Part shown: positions 1-8,446 of the stretch, one piece after another
How positions within the stretch are numbered: position 1 is the first letter of the stretch
Layout of the letters: the number at the start of each line of letters is the position of its first letter
Origin: an uncultured Desulfobacteraceae bacterium
GTDB lineage: Bacteria > Desulfobacterota > Desulfobacteria > Desulfobacterales > UBA2174
Direction: 5' to 3'
Assembly: GCA_937982505.1 (NCBI GenBank)
Contig: CALJLV010000086.1
Coordinates: 1-64,000, forward strand
DNA: 64,000 bases
Translations under genes and position numbers: made by a program
Notes under the pieces: model-generated
Database searches by the model: none
Seen by the model: only the letters and a program-made list of their open reading frames with translations
What the model was told of the DNA's origin: nothing

Positions 1-4
1 TGTC

Positions 5-304
5 ATGGTCAAGGTCCGGGACGATCTCGCCGACGCGCTAATGGCTACCGTCCGAAAGCGGCCCGTGCTGCGTATCGTCATCCCCGATGCCCCCGTCGAA
101 GAGGTGGCCGTATACGAGCCCGTCCCTATGGACCGGGGCGCCTTCGTGTCGAGCTGTAAAGCGGCCAAGGCCAATGACGGCCTATGGGATCTGACCCTTC
201 CGGACGGTACCCACATGACGGTCGAGGCCGGTCATCACACCCAGGCCAAAGAGCTGGCCTACGAAATGATTTATGGCGCCGGCCCGACGGCCGAGGAGGA
301 ATGA
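5..304 (+). CDS. hypothetical protein, possibly 5'-truncated by the window edge
   Basis: A 99-residue open frame ending in a Glu-rich tail, directly upstream of the tail sheath gene. The first ATG lies four bases into the window, so the true start and any ribosome binding site may be outside it. I do not recognise the family. Its 3' end (GAGGAGGAA) supplies the ribosome binding site of the sheath gene, which suggests co-translation. A small structural or head-tail joining protein is possible from position only. Confidence 0.55.
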   Translation: MVKVRDDLADALMATVRKRPVLRIVIPDAPVEEVAVYEPVPMDRGAFVSSCKAAKANDGLWDLTLPDGTHMTVEAGHHTQAKELAYEMIYGAGPTAEEE

Positions 305-305
305 A

Positions 306-1886
306 ATGAAAAACGTGATTACCAACGCGGCCGAGATCACCGTTCTTCGGCCGATTGATTACGAGACCTACAAGACCGGCGGCGGCCCGGTATCCGTCGG
401 GGCCACGGTGGTCGAGGCCCCCAAGGGCCTCCCCCTCAGGGTGCTGCGGGTCACCCAACAGAATTGGCAATCCATTTTGGGTAAGCCGTTTTCCAAAAAG
501 GTTGGTGGGTCGAAAATGGAGGGGTTGCGACACCTGGCCGATGCGCTGCGTGACTGCAATTACGTCAACGTGGTGCGCGTGGTCGGCGCCGGGGCCCTGT
601 TTCCCCATCTGACCTTGAGCAAGGCCGGGGTGGTCGCGCCCGGGGCCAGCGCGTTCGGCACGTCCATGGTGGCCGGGGATACCGAAACCCTAGCGATCTA
701 CATTGTGGACGGCGACAAGAGCGCGAATCGCAAGCTGCTGATCACCTGCGACGACACAACCAAGCGGGCCACCATCACCCTTTTCGACGAGGACGAAAAC
801 GGCGATGACTATGTGCTCGAACGGCATGTGGTCGGCGTGGATGTCGCCGATACCGACGACATGGGCCAAAACGCTTTTATCGAGACGGTGCTGGAACGCG
901 ATTCGACCTGTTTGCGCTGCGACTACAATGAGGACGTGATCTGGGACGCCTTTGTCGAGGATGTCGAATCCGGGTTCGAGGCCGGCGAGCCGGCCGTTGC
1001 CACACCCGTGGCGTTTGCCGGCGGAAGCGATGGCGGCGTGCCAGACACCGAGGACTTCGATGCCGCATGGGACCTATTCCGCAACGAATCGGTAGCTTGC
1101 GATCTGATGTTCGCCGCCGGCGTTGCCGACGAAGACGTGCTTTCCAACTGCATCGATATTGCCGAGCTGCGACACTGCACGTTTCTGTTCGATGTCAGCT
1201 CCTCGATCAAGCACGATGCGGCCATCACCTGGCTGGATGCCGCCGGTTTGGATTCGCGCCAGGCCAAAGCCTATCATTCCCCGTTTGCGGCCAACGACCC
1301 TTATTACGGCGGCAAAGCGGTCTGGGGTGTTTCGGGCGAAATGGCATCGGCGCACGCCCGAGGGGACCAAAATTTCACCGGCGCGGTCCCCGGTATCCAC
1401 TACGCCGCGGCGGGGGAAAAGCGCGCCAGACTCCAGCGTACCGGGGTGGTGGCCCTGTTCCCCGATGACATTCTGGATCGGGATGCCCTTTACACCTCCC
1501 GGATCAACCCAATCATCGTGTCGGGGTCTGGAGGGGCGGTCTGTGACGACGACCTGGCCCTCTACCACCAGGAGAACTATTCGAGGTTCGGGTGGGTCAA
1601 CCGTATCCTGAACTACATCGACCATCGATTTGTACAGGCGGCCCGAGCCGCGAAATTCGAGCCAGATGGACTGACCTACAAGATCCTGTACCGGCTCACC
1701 AAGGAAATCATGGAGGACCTGGTCACTTCCGGCGCCCTGGTCAAGCCGCGTGACGAATCGTATGGGGAGAGCCCCTATATCATCGAGATCGAACAGTTGG
1801 AAATCGATCTGTGGCAAGTGACTTGGAAGATCTGTCCGACCGGGGCGGCCCGCCGCATTGCCGGTCAACCCTGGCTGATCAAATAG
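306..1886 (+). CDS. contractile tail sheath protein
   Basis: A 526-residue protein of the size and layout of myovirus tail sheath subunits, which polymerise around the tail tube and contract on infection. The N-terminus reads like a polymerised-strand segment, followed by 'GGPVSVGATVVEAPKG'. The middle has an inserted acidic domain, and the C-terminal half carries sheath-like features: Tyr/Arg-rich 'NPIIVSGSGG', a helical 'NRILNYIDHRFVQAARA' segment and a final beta strand. The open frame extends further upstream, but ATG 306 has a GAGGAGG box at correct distance. It is followed by tube-like proteins, the chaperone and tape measure, the normal order for contractile tails. Identification is by pattern; no alignment was run. 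Confidence 0.8.
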   Translation: MKNVITNAAEITVLRPIDYETYKTGGGPVSVGATVVEAPKGLPLRVLRVTQQNWQSILGKPFSKKVGGSKMEGLRHLADALRDCNYVNVVRVVGAGALFPHLTLSKAGVVAPGASAFGTSMVAGDTETLAIYIVDGDKSANRKLLITCDDTTKRATITLFDEDENGDDYVLERHVVGVDVADTDDMGQNAFIETVLERDSTCLRCDYNEDVIWDAFVEDVESGFEAGEPAVATPVAFAGGSDGGVPDTEDFDAAWDLFRNESVACDLMFAAGVADEDVLSNCIDIAELRHCTFLFDVSSSIKHDAAITWLDAAGLDSRQAKAYHSPFAANDPYYGGKAVWGVSGEMASAHARGDQNFTGAVPGIHYAAAGEKRARLQRTGVVALFPDDILDRDALYTSRINPIIVSGSGGAVCDDDLALYHQENYSRFGWVNRILNYIDHRFVQAARAAKFEPDGLTYKILYRLTKEIMEDLVTSGALVKPRDESYGESPYIIEIEQLEIDLWQVTWKICPTGAARRIAGQPWLIK

Positions 1887-1919
1887 CGTTCCGGCGAACC
1901 GGAAGAAGGAGCAATCACT

Positions 1920-2594
1920 ATGTTTCGCGACACGCGCATTGACGAAATTTTCGACGTCCCGTTTGACCACAACCTACGGGGGGCGGAGCGGGGCGAGGAA
2001 AACGGATCTATCTTCGAGGCCGCCGATCCCGACACCGGTGCCGTCGAGGATTTCGCCGACCGCCAGATTCGGAGCGCCGGCATGGCCACCGCCCTGACCT
2101 GGGTGGACGAAGGGGCCTACGGGTTTGCCGATCTGGATGCCCTGGTGGTCGGCATGGTCGATATCGACGGAGACGAGGAAATCGGTGAAGACGAGGAGGC
2201 CGACTATAACGACCTGCTGTCCGCCACGACCGAGGCCCTTATCCGCCTTGGGGGAGCCGAGACCAACGTATCGGCCTTCATCGATGACGAGGATGACGAT
2301 GCCGGCGAAAAGCTGGGCAAGCACCTGGCCAGCAAGCTGGAGAACATCGGGGCCGACGACGACGAGATCATCACCCGGTTTGCGATGCGATCGGGCGAAG
2401 CGATCCTTGAAGCCGGTACCCGAAAGGTGGTCCGCGATGGCAAGGTGGTGATCAAAAAGAAGCGGGTCAAAAAGTACCGGATGACGGCGTCCCAGCGCCA
2501 GGCCCTGAAAAAGGCCCGCCGCAAGGCGAACACCGCCGGGGCCCGACGTGCCCGGATGAAGTCGATGCGGATCCGCAAAAAGAGGAATATGTAA
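1920..2594 (+). CDS. hypothetical virion protein, acidic N-terminus and very basic C-terminus
   Basis: A 224-residue protein with a strongly acidic first two thirds (many Asp/Glu runs) and a strongly basic Lys/Arg tail of about 60 residues ending near 'MKSMRIRKKRNM'. The start has an AAGGAG box. It sits between the sheath and a tube-like gene, so a structural or assembly role is inferred. The basic tail could contact DNA or an acidic partner. I do not recognise a family. Confidence 0.75.
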   Translation: MFRDTRIDEIFDVPFDHNLRGAERGEENGSIFEAADPDTGAVEDFADRQIRSAGMATALTWVDEGAYGFADLDALVVGMVDIDGDEEIGEDEEADYNDLLSATTEALIRLGGAETNVSAFIDDEDDDAGEKLGKHLASKLENIGADDDEIITRFAMRSGEAILEAGTRKVVRDGKVVIKKKRVKKYRMTASQRQALKKARRKANTAGARRARMKSMRIRKKRNM

Positions 2595-2595
2595 C

Positions 2596-3186
2596 ATGGC
2601 TTGGGCGGCGCCCTCCCTGAACATCGTCGGCAACAATGACAGCCGAGTTTCGGAGCACCTCAAGGCGTGGGTCATGCAGAACGATACCAGCGTGTGCGGG
2701 GTGATCGGGGAGGGCACGACCCGAGAAGTTCAGGCCAACTGGAACAGCCCATTCGAAGAAGACAGTATCGGCGGAAAATTCCAGAAGATCGGCGGAGTTT
2801 TTCAGTTCGCCACCGGGATGACGTCCAAGGGGAAAATGGCGTCTCAACAAATTTGGGAGGGCAACCGGCCCCATGTTTTCAACCTGGTGCTCAAGTTCTA
2901 CGCCCTCTACGACGCCCGCCGCGAGGTGATGGATGCGTTGCGCGCCTTAGAGGAGATGGCGGCCCCGGAAGTCAACGACATCGCTCCGGGGGGGCGCATT
3001 CCGCTACCGGTGGCCATCAACATCGGCCGGGTTGCGCTTTACCCCGAATGCGTGATTACCGCGGTCTCTACCCCGATCGACAAGGAAAAGACCCGGGCCG
3101 GCGACCTGGTAAGGGCCGAAGTGACCTTGACGATAGAGACCCTGACCATGCTTAACAAATCAGACATCATACGGACGTTCGGATAA
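2596..3186 (+). CDS. tail structural protein, unassigned
   Basis: A 196-residue protein starting one base after the preceding stop. The C-terminal half is beta-rich ('PLPVAINIGRVALYPECVI' and a strand ending 'RAEVTLTIETL'), in the style of tail tube, tube-initiator or tail-terminator proteins. It lies between sheath and tube genes. A tube-associated role is inferred from position and strand pattern only. Confidence 0.7.
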   Translation: MAWAAPSLNIVGNNDSRVSEHLKAWVMQNDTSVCGVIGEGTTREVQANWNSPFEEDSIGGKFQKIGGVFQFATGMTSKGKMASQQIWEGNRPHVFNLVLKFYALYDARREVMDALRALEEMAAPEVNDIAPGGRIPLPVAINIGRVALYPECVITAVSTPIDKEKTRAGDLVRAEVTLTIETLTMLNKSDIIRTFG

Positions 3187-3198
3187 GGAGATCCCATC

Positions 3199-3720
3199 AT
3201 GCCGCTTCAGTTTTCAGGCGCTAACGCTTCGCTGCGACGCCGAAGCCTCAACAAGTTTGTGGCTATCGGCGAAAAGGCTACCAGTGACGATTTTGAAATG
3301 CGGGTCCAGGAATTTCCCGACATGCGGTTTTTGGTCCAGGCCGCACAGATGCCGCCGATCAAGCGGGAAATGGTCGAGATCGTCGGGCCCCACGGTATCC
3401 AGGTGCAGCAACAGGGCAAGCTGATCAACGCCGGGGAAATCCCCATCACCTTCATCGAGACGGTCCACGGCGACGTGCTGCAGATGCTCAAGCGCTGGGT
3501 GCGCCAAAAGATGTATCTGACCGTGATCCTGTCTCTGACCTCAGAGGGTTCCCCGTTCGGCACCCCGAACACCAGCGTGACCCTGGAGGGGTGCTGGCTG
3601 GAATCCGAAGGAATCGAACTGTCGGTGGACGACAATACGCCGCTGAAGCCTACCGGCACCCTGCACTACAATTGGCCGAGCTGGTACACCGACGACTCTG
3701 ATACGGCTGATTGGGCATGA
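3199..3720 (+). CDS. tail tube protein (T4 gp19-like)
   Basis: A 173-residue beta-rich protein of the usual length for the inner tail tube of contractile tails. It has the typical sequence of strands: an N-terminal arm, 'FPDMRFLVQAAQMPPIKRE', a central 'GEIPITFIETV' strand, a helix 'LQMLKRWVRQ' and C-terminal strands ending in a charged tail. The start is preceded by AAGGAGA. It lies downstream of the sheath and upstream of the chaperone and tape measure, as expected for the tube. A paralogous tube-fold hub or initiator protein is an alternative. Confidence 0.65.
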   Translation: MPLQFSGANASLRRRSLNKFVAIGEKATSDDFEMRVQEFPDMRFLVQAAQMPPIKREMVEIVGPHGIQVQQQGKLINAGEIPITFIETVHGDVLQMLKRWVRQKMYLTVILSLTSEGSPFGTPNTSVTLEGCWLESEGIELSVDDNTPLKPTGTLHYNWPSWYTDDSDTADWA

Positions 3721-4250
3721 CGCCACAAGAGATCATCGACCGGGTGAAGGGGCGCATTGACGTGCTCTACTACTCGGATGAGGCCAAGCTGCAAGCATTG
3801 ATGGCCGATACCATGGGCAAATTCGAGGACCGGGCCGGCGCGGTCCGGTCCTTTCGAATCGATGGCGGAACATCAGCCCCCTTGCCCGCCGATTTCCTGG
3901 CCGTGGCCACGGTGCATGACGCCCGGGGCCGGTTTGTCGAGCACGAGGCGGGAGATTCGGCCATCGCCATTTTCGGTTCGGTCCGCTATCCGGTCACGGT
4001 GCAATACCTGGTCAATTTTCGAGCCATGGCCATGGACTCACCCCTTCCGCCATCCAGCATCGGTCTGATTGCCGACCATTTCGAGGCACAGCTTTTGCTC
4101 CTCAACGCCAGGCGGGAGCGCAATGTCGTGTTGGCTACCGGCCTGCAACGGGAAATCGTTTCGGAGGAATCGCTCCAGGCCCGACTGGACGCCGTCGAGC
4201 TGGCCATGGAGGAAAACGCCGAGATCATCCCCATGGCAACGGTGGTGTAA
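3717..4250 (+). CDS. hypothetical structural or tail-completion protein
   Basis: A 177-residue protein starting at ATG 3717, which overlaps the tube gene stop in an ATGA arrangement; a TTG two codons upstream is possible but less likely. It has an N-terminal helical pair, a central beta segment and a long C-terminal helix ('EESLQARLDAVELAMEEN'). This resembles head-tail or neck completion proteins in shape. The family is not recognised, and the role is inferred from location in the tail operon. Confidence 0.7.
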   Translation: MTPQEIIDRVKGRIDVLYYSDEAKLQALMADTMGKFEDRAGAVRSFRIDGGTSAPLPADFLAVATVHDARGRFVEHEAGDSAIAIFGSVRYPVTVQYLVNFRAMAMDSPLPPSSIGLIADHFEAQLLLLNARRERNVVLATGLQREIVSEESLQARLDAVELAMEENAEIIPMATVV

Positions 4251-4739
4251 GTGGAGGACTTCAACCGACTTCGCACCATCGCCCTGCGGATGGCCAAGAC
4301 CCCCTACCGCGAGCCCTGGCAATTTCGCCTGGAGGTGGAGGGTTACCCCGAAGATGATTTTGATCTGCTGGTCAAGGAGATTACCTACGGTCCGACCGAG
4401 ATCGAAACAGAGCAGGAAATCGCGGGCATTCAGATCCTGACATTTCCGATCCGGGCGGCTCCTGTCGGCGTCACCATGACGATGCGCGATCACGAGGACC
4501 GGCGGGTCTCGAAGTGGTTTGACGCCAGAGTTGCAAAAATGATCAACGCCGATGGCACGGTCAACCTGCCCGTTGATTATGTGTTTGAAATACGGCGGTT
4601 TTCTCTGCTGCACAGCGGCAAAGAGGAGGAAACCGACCTCTGGGAAGTGATTCCAACCCAGCTTGGTGATGTGACCGAATCCAAGGACGGGGAGGGGTTG
4701 CTTGAATTTCCGATCACCTTCATCCAGTTCAGATCATAG
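4251..4739 (+). CDS. tail tube-fold / baseplate-associated protein
   Basis: A 162-residue protein starting at GTG 4251 immediately after the previous TAA. It is beta-rich with 'TFPIRAAPVGVTMTMRDHED', followed by a helix 'KWFDARVAKMINADG' and strands ending 'LLEFPITFIQFRS'. This strand-helix-strand order parallels gp19-type tube proteins, so it may be a tube initiator or hub component. No separate hub or spike gene is obvious elsewhere in the window. The assignment is an inference. Confidence 0.65.
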   Translation: MEDFNRLRTIALRMAKTPYREPWQFRLEVEGYPEDDFDLLVKEITYGPTEIETEQEIAGIQILTFPIRAAPVGVTMTMRDHEDRRVSKWFDARVAKMINADGTVNLPVDYVFEIRRFSLLHSGKEEETDLWEVIPTQLGDVTESKDGEGLLEFPITFIQFRS

Positions 4740-4748
4740 GGGGCCCGC

Positions 4749-5486
4749 ATGTTGATTCCATCCTTTAACTTGCCCAGCAACCCGGGCGCCGAAATCCGGA
4801 TGAGAGAAGCCACCGTCGCGGACTGCATCGCCCTGGCCGACATCGCCGAGGATCGAGAAGAGGCGGCCACGACATTTTTTTTGGACGCCGTCACCGGTGG
4901 CGACACGAAGCAGTGGACCGCCGAGGATCGGCGGTTTGCGCTGTTGTGGTACTTCGTGCATGTCGAGCAGGAGCACAGTTATCGAGTCGAATACGATTGC
5001 GCGCACTGCGGTCAGACCCATTCGTTTCACTTCGATCTCAAGGACATCCTGGACACCTACCGGCCAATCGACGGCCAGCCCTTTCGGGACATCACCGTGA
5101 GGGGCGAGAAGATTCGGGTGGTGCCCCTGTCCGGCGCCGCTGTGGAGGCCCTGGAGCTGGAGCGGATCGGCCTCGATGCGGCCGAGGCCGAACACGGCCC
5201 GGATTCTGTCGAGGCCAGAAAGGCCCGCTTGCAGATGCGGCTCAACGAACTGATCCACCGCACCGGCATCGATGAGCAAAAATTGGTGGGCCTCCCCATG
5301 GGCAACCTTCAGGAACTGGTTTCGGCCGTTGCCGAGGCCACCGATGAAATGGCTCACGGCCTGGAATCTGTGTATGACACAGGCCGGATCTATTTTTTGT
5401 CACCGGAGCACGAATGCCCGGAAACAAAGGAGGTGACCCGCTGCCGGGTCCGATTTTGGGCCTCAGAATTCATTCCCGAACTATGA
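4749..5486 (+). CDS. tail assembly chaperone, T4 gp26/baseplate-hub-like, with CxxC
   Basis: A 245-residue, mainly helical protein placed immediately before the tape measure gene, the usual position of tail assembly chaperones. Around residues 85-92 it has 'CAHCGQTHSFHF', half of a zinc ribbon, as in proteins of the T4 baseplate hub assembly group that I associate with this position. The gene stops at CTA TGA (5481-5486), and a second open frame continues in the +1 register. The pair looks like the G/GT chaperone arrangement of dsDNA phage tails. A GGGGG box precedes the ATG. Confidence 0.6.
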   Translation: MLIPSFNLPSNPGAEIRMREATVADCIALADIAEDREEAATTFFLDAVTGGDTKQWTAEDRRFALLWYFVHVEQEHSYRVEYDCAHCGQTHSFHFDLKDILDTYRPIDGQPFRDITVRGEKIRVVPLSGAAVEALELERIGLDAAEAEHGPDSVEARKARLQMRLNELIHRTGIDEQKLVGLPMGNLQELVSAVAEATDEMAHGLESVYDTGRIYFLSPEHECPETKEVTRCRVRFWASEFIPEL

Positions 5487-5634
5487 CCGTCAAAGCTGGT
5501 GGAACCTGATCGGCAATCTTGCGCTCTACGGCCATCAGCAAATCGATGGGATATTGCGGTCCCCGCGGTCGGTCGTGGTCGAGGTGCATAAACGGCTGTC
5601 CATGGCGAAGAGGAAGGCGAAGAGGAAGCGGTGA
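5437..5634 (+). CDS. start-less second frame of the tail chaperone (candidate frameshift extension)
   Basis: The frame +1 to the chaperone is open from 5437 to a TGA at 5632-5634. Past the chaperone stop it reads as good protein ('YDRQSWWNLIGNLALYGHQQ'), ending with a basic Arg/Lys tail. It has no ATG until 5602, and the last codons overlap the GTG start of the tape measure gene. That is what a frameshifted chaperone extension looks like in many phage tails. The overlap with the upstream gene runs from 5437 to 5486. No classical slippery heptamer is seen. Confidence 0.5.
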   Translation, partial: PAAGSDFGPQNSFPNYDRQSWWNLIGNLALYGHQQIDGILRSPRSVVVEVHKRLSMAKRKAKRKR

Positions 5635-8093
5635 AGGACGAAACGCGCATTCTGGAAAAGATCGAGTCCCATGTCGAGGTCCTGCCGCGGATCGAAAGGC
5701 TTTTCGAGCAGTTCCTCGAACGGGCCTCGAAGCTGACGGTTGCCAGGGTAGAGCGGCGCCGACCCGATGCCAGAATGCGGCCAGAAGTCGTTCGGCAGGA
5801 GCGGGCCAAACGATCGAGCCCGGCCCGGCCTGTCACCGAGGCCCGGGGCGCAAGGCCCGAAAAGCCTTCCGTGCCGGTGCAGTCCTCGTCTGCCCCGCTG
5901 TCCAAAAAATCGCCAAAAAAGCAAGTTAATCCAAGCGGTTTTTCCAGACCCACCGAAAAGCTGTCCCCAAAACTGTCCGCCCCGGCACCCAACCCTCCGC
6001 AGAGAAAAAGCGAGCACCGCCAGCAAGAGATCCGCCAGAAGCGCCAGGACGCCAAGCGTGACAGCCTGTTGGCCCGGGTACTGTCCGGGGCGATGGAAAA
6101 GGCCCGCAAGGGATTTGACCTGGCCAGCGACGTACTGGGTCTGAGAACCGACGCGGGCGACGCCATGGGCCTTGCGGCCGGCGGCCCGATATGGTCGGCG
6201 ATCCGGGAACTGACCGAGGCCGTCGATGTGACCCGGGACAACCGCTATGCCAAGGCGGTTTTGCGGTTCTTGACCCGCAAGCCCGACGGAGACGACAAAG
6301 GCATTCGTGACGAAAAGGGCCGGTTCCTCAAGAAGCCGAAGTCTCGCCGTGACGAAACGGCCGAGGCCGTGGCCGACGTCAAGGAAACGATCCTCAAGGT
6401 CGACAAAAAAGAGACCAAGCGCCACAAGGCCCTGCTCAAGGAGGTGGACGATATCCCGTCCGGGGCCGGGGCCGGCGGCGGCGGCCTGCTGTCCGGTGCG
6501 CTGGGGATGCTCAAGGGCGGTGGCCTCGGGGCTCTGGCCGGTGGTATCGGGGGCAAAGTCCTGGCGAAGATTCCAGGCCGCGGCCTTCTGGCAAAGGTTG
6601 CGGGCACCAAGGTGGGCGGGGCACTGGCCAAGGGTGCCAAGGCAATCGCGGTTGACGGCGCCGGAGGGGTTTTGTCAAAGGGCGCGGGCAAGGTCCTGAG
6701 CGGCGCCGGGGGGATGTTTGGCAAGCTTGGGGGCGGTCTGGCCAAGGGCGCGGGCAAGTCCGCGATCAAGAAAATACCGATCCTTGGGGCTCTGGCGGGG
6801 GGCGGGTTTGCCGCCAGCCGGCTCATAAATGGCGACGTGGGCGGCGCGCTGGGCGAATTGGCTTCCGGCCTGGCCAGCATTGTGCCCGGAATCGGCACGG
6901 TAGCATCGGCGGCCATTGACGCGGGCCTGGTGGCCCGGGACATGGCCCGGGAGCATGGCGAAAAGCTGGGCGACGCCATGGCCGAAAGCGCCGAAAAGAC
7001 GATGGACGCGGCCGAGGAACAGGCGGCCAAGGCCCTGGAGGATCGGGACGAGGCGATTCAGGACATGGCCAGGCGGACCAAGTTCGTCTGGTATCGGCCG
7101 TCAACCTGGGCATCGGGCCGCCCAGAACCCGCACCCAAAAAGGATGGCGCAAAAGTGAAAAAAGATACTTCTCCGCCCGCGGTGGTTTCCGGGGAGGGCC
7201 TCGGGCGCGTGTCGGAAAAATACGAATCCGGCGGCCGAGGGGTGGGTACCGTATCGACCGGAGTCGGTGACGCCGGCGGGGTATCATACGGTCGTCACCA
7301 GCTCGCCAGCAAGACCGGCACCATGCAGGCGTTCCTGAATTCCGATCACGGCGCTGCGTTTCGAGACCGCTTCAAGGGGATGGCCCCGGGGTCCGAGGCG
7401 TTCAACCAGGCTTACAAAGACGTGGCGACTTCCAACGAAAAATCATTTTCCGATGCCCAGCACGCATTCATCAAGGAAACCCACTTCGATCCGGTTGCCA
7501 ACTACGCCAAGGCCAAGGGGATCGATGTCGATAACGAGGCGATCCAAGAAGCCCTGTGGTCTCAGTCGGTCCAGCACGGCGGCAAGGGGAACCGCAAGAT
7601 CATCGACGAGGCCGTCGCCAAGGTGGGCCAGGGCGCGGGGGCGCAAGACACCATCAACGCCCTGTATGACGCCAGGAGCAATTACGCCAGCCAGTTCGCT
7701 TCGGCCGCGGCTACGACGGGCCGCTACGCCCGCGAGCGCCAGGACGTGCTTGCCATTGCGGAAAAGCCCCAGCAAATTGCCGGCGCTGGTAAAGAAATAA
7801 AGAAAACTTTACAGCAAGTACCGCAACAGGGTAGGATGGCGACGGAGCAGGTGGGGCAGGCGATAGCGGCTGTAACGCCGAATAGGCTGCCGCAAATCAA
7901 GGAGATGATTCCGCCGGCTCCGACTCCGCCGATCGTCGATAAAGCCGTATTGGCTGCCAACGCGCCCAAAGCGCCAGACCTACCGTCTTGGGGCCACCAG
8001 CGCGGGGGGCGAAAGCAGGGAGATTCGGGCCTGCCGGTACCGACCGAGTTCAGCGACACCCTGCTGGCCCTGATGTCCATCGATAGGATCTAA
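5631..8093 (+). CDS. tape-measure protein with C-terminal lysozyme-like domain
   Basis: An 820-residue protein starting at GTG 5631, coupled to the upstream frame. Residues 1-140 are basic and Pro/Ser-rich. Residues 145-270 are helical. Residues 280-450 form a Gly/Ala-rich hydrophobic segment of repeated 'GGxLxKGAGK' type with probable membrane-active helices, common in tape measures. Residues about 520-700 match a lysozyme-like peptidoglycan hydrolase pattern: 'SEKYESGGRGVGTVSTG' (catalytic Glu candidate), 'GGVSYGRHQLASKTGT', 'AFIKETHFDP' and 'ALWSQSVQHGG'. The tail end is Pro-rich. It sets tail length and probably opens the cell wall locally during DNA injection. Confidence 0.75.
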   Translation: MKDETRILEKIESHVEVLPRIERLFEQFLERASKLTVARVERRRPDARMRPEVVRQERAKRSSPARPVTEARGARPEKPSVPVQSSSAPLSKKSPKKQVNPSGFSRPTEKLSPKLSAPAPNPPQRKSEHRQQEIRQKRQDAKRDSLLARVLSGAMEKARKGFDLASDVLGLRTDAGDAMGLAAGGPIWSAIRELTEAVDVTRDNRYAKAVLRFLTRKPDGDDKGIRDEKGRFLKKPKSRRDETAEAVADVKETILKVDKKETKRHKALLKEVDDIPSGAGAGGGGLLSGALGMLKGGGLGALAGGIGGKVLAKIPGRGLLAKVAGTKVGGALAKGAKAIAVDGAGGVLSKGAGKVLSGAGGMFGKLGGGLAKGAGKSAIKKIPILGALAGGGFAASRLINGDVGGALGELASGLASIVPGIGTVASAAIDAGLVARDMAREHGEKLGDAMAESAEKTMDAAEEQAAKALEDRDEAIQDMARRTKFVWYRPSTWASGRPEPAPKKDGAKVKKDTSPPAVVSGEGLGRVSEKYESGGRGVGTVSTGVGDAGGVSYGRHQLASKTGTMQAFLNSDHGAAFRDRFKGMAPGSEAFNQAYKDVATSNEKSFSDAQHAFIKETHFDPVANYAKAKGIDVDNEAIQEALWSQSVQHGGKGNRKIIDEAVAKVGQGAGAQDTINALYDARSNYASQFASAAATTGRYARERQDVLAIAEKPQQIAGAGKEIKKTLQQVPQQGRMATEQVGQAIAAVTPNRLPQIKEMIPPAPTPPIVDKAVLAANAPKAPDLPSWGHQRGGRKQGDSGLPVPTEFSDTLLALMSIDRI

Positions 8094-8446
8094 TGATGGC
8101 GCAGATCCTCGAATATGACTACCTCATGGGGGGCTCACCGTCCGAGCGGATCCGGACCTATGATGACGGCGAGGCGATGAATCAGCGGATTCTCGAATGG
8201 CTGGACACCCCGGAAGGAACCGTCGCGGACATGCCCGATTGGGGCAGTCCGCTTTTGCGTTTCAAGCACGAACCAGATTCTCCAAGCATCCAGGTCATGG
8301 CGGAAATGCTCATTTTCCGCCGGCTGTCCGAAGACGTCAAGGGCATTGATATCCGGGCCGTATCGGTCCAATTCCCCGAAATCGATTTAATGCAGATCAG
8401 CATCGTTCACGGCACCGGGTTCCTCGAAAGGCAGGTGGCCCGATGA
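8093..8446 (+). CDS. baseplate wedge protein, gp25-like
   Basis: A 117-residue protein overlapping the tape measure stop (TAATG). It carries the gp25/gpW-type pattern: an acidic N-terminus, a helix 'MNQRILEWLDTPEGTV', then 'DWGSPLLRFKHEPDS' and a long helix, finishing with beta strands 'IDIRAVSVQFPEIDLMQISI'. gp25 nucleates the sheath on the baseplate. It directly precedes the J-like gene, the usual order (W-J-I). Confidence 0.8.
   Translation: MMAQILEYDYLMGGSPSERIRTYDDGEAMNQRILEWLDTPEGTVADMPDWGSPLLRFKHEPDSPSIQVMAEMLIFRRLSEDVKGIDIRAVSVQFPEIDLMQISIVHGTGFLERQVAR

Noticed and set aside
1074..1970. Long minus-strand open frame opposite the tail sheath gene
   Set aside because: It is a shadow of a strongly supported plus-strand gene in high-GC DNA, with no ribosome binding site or operon context.
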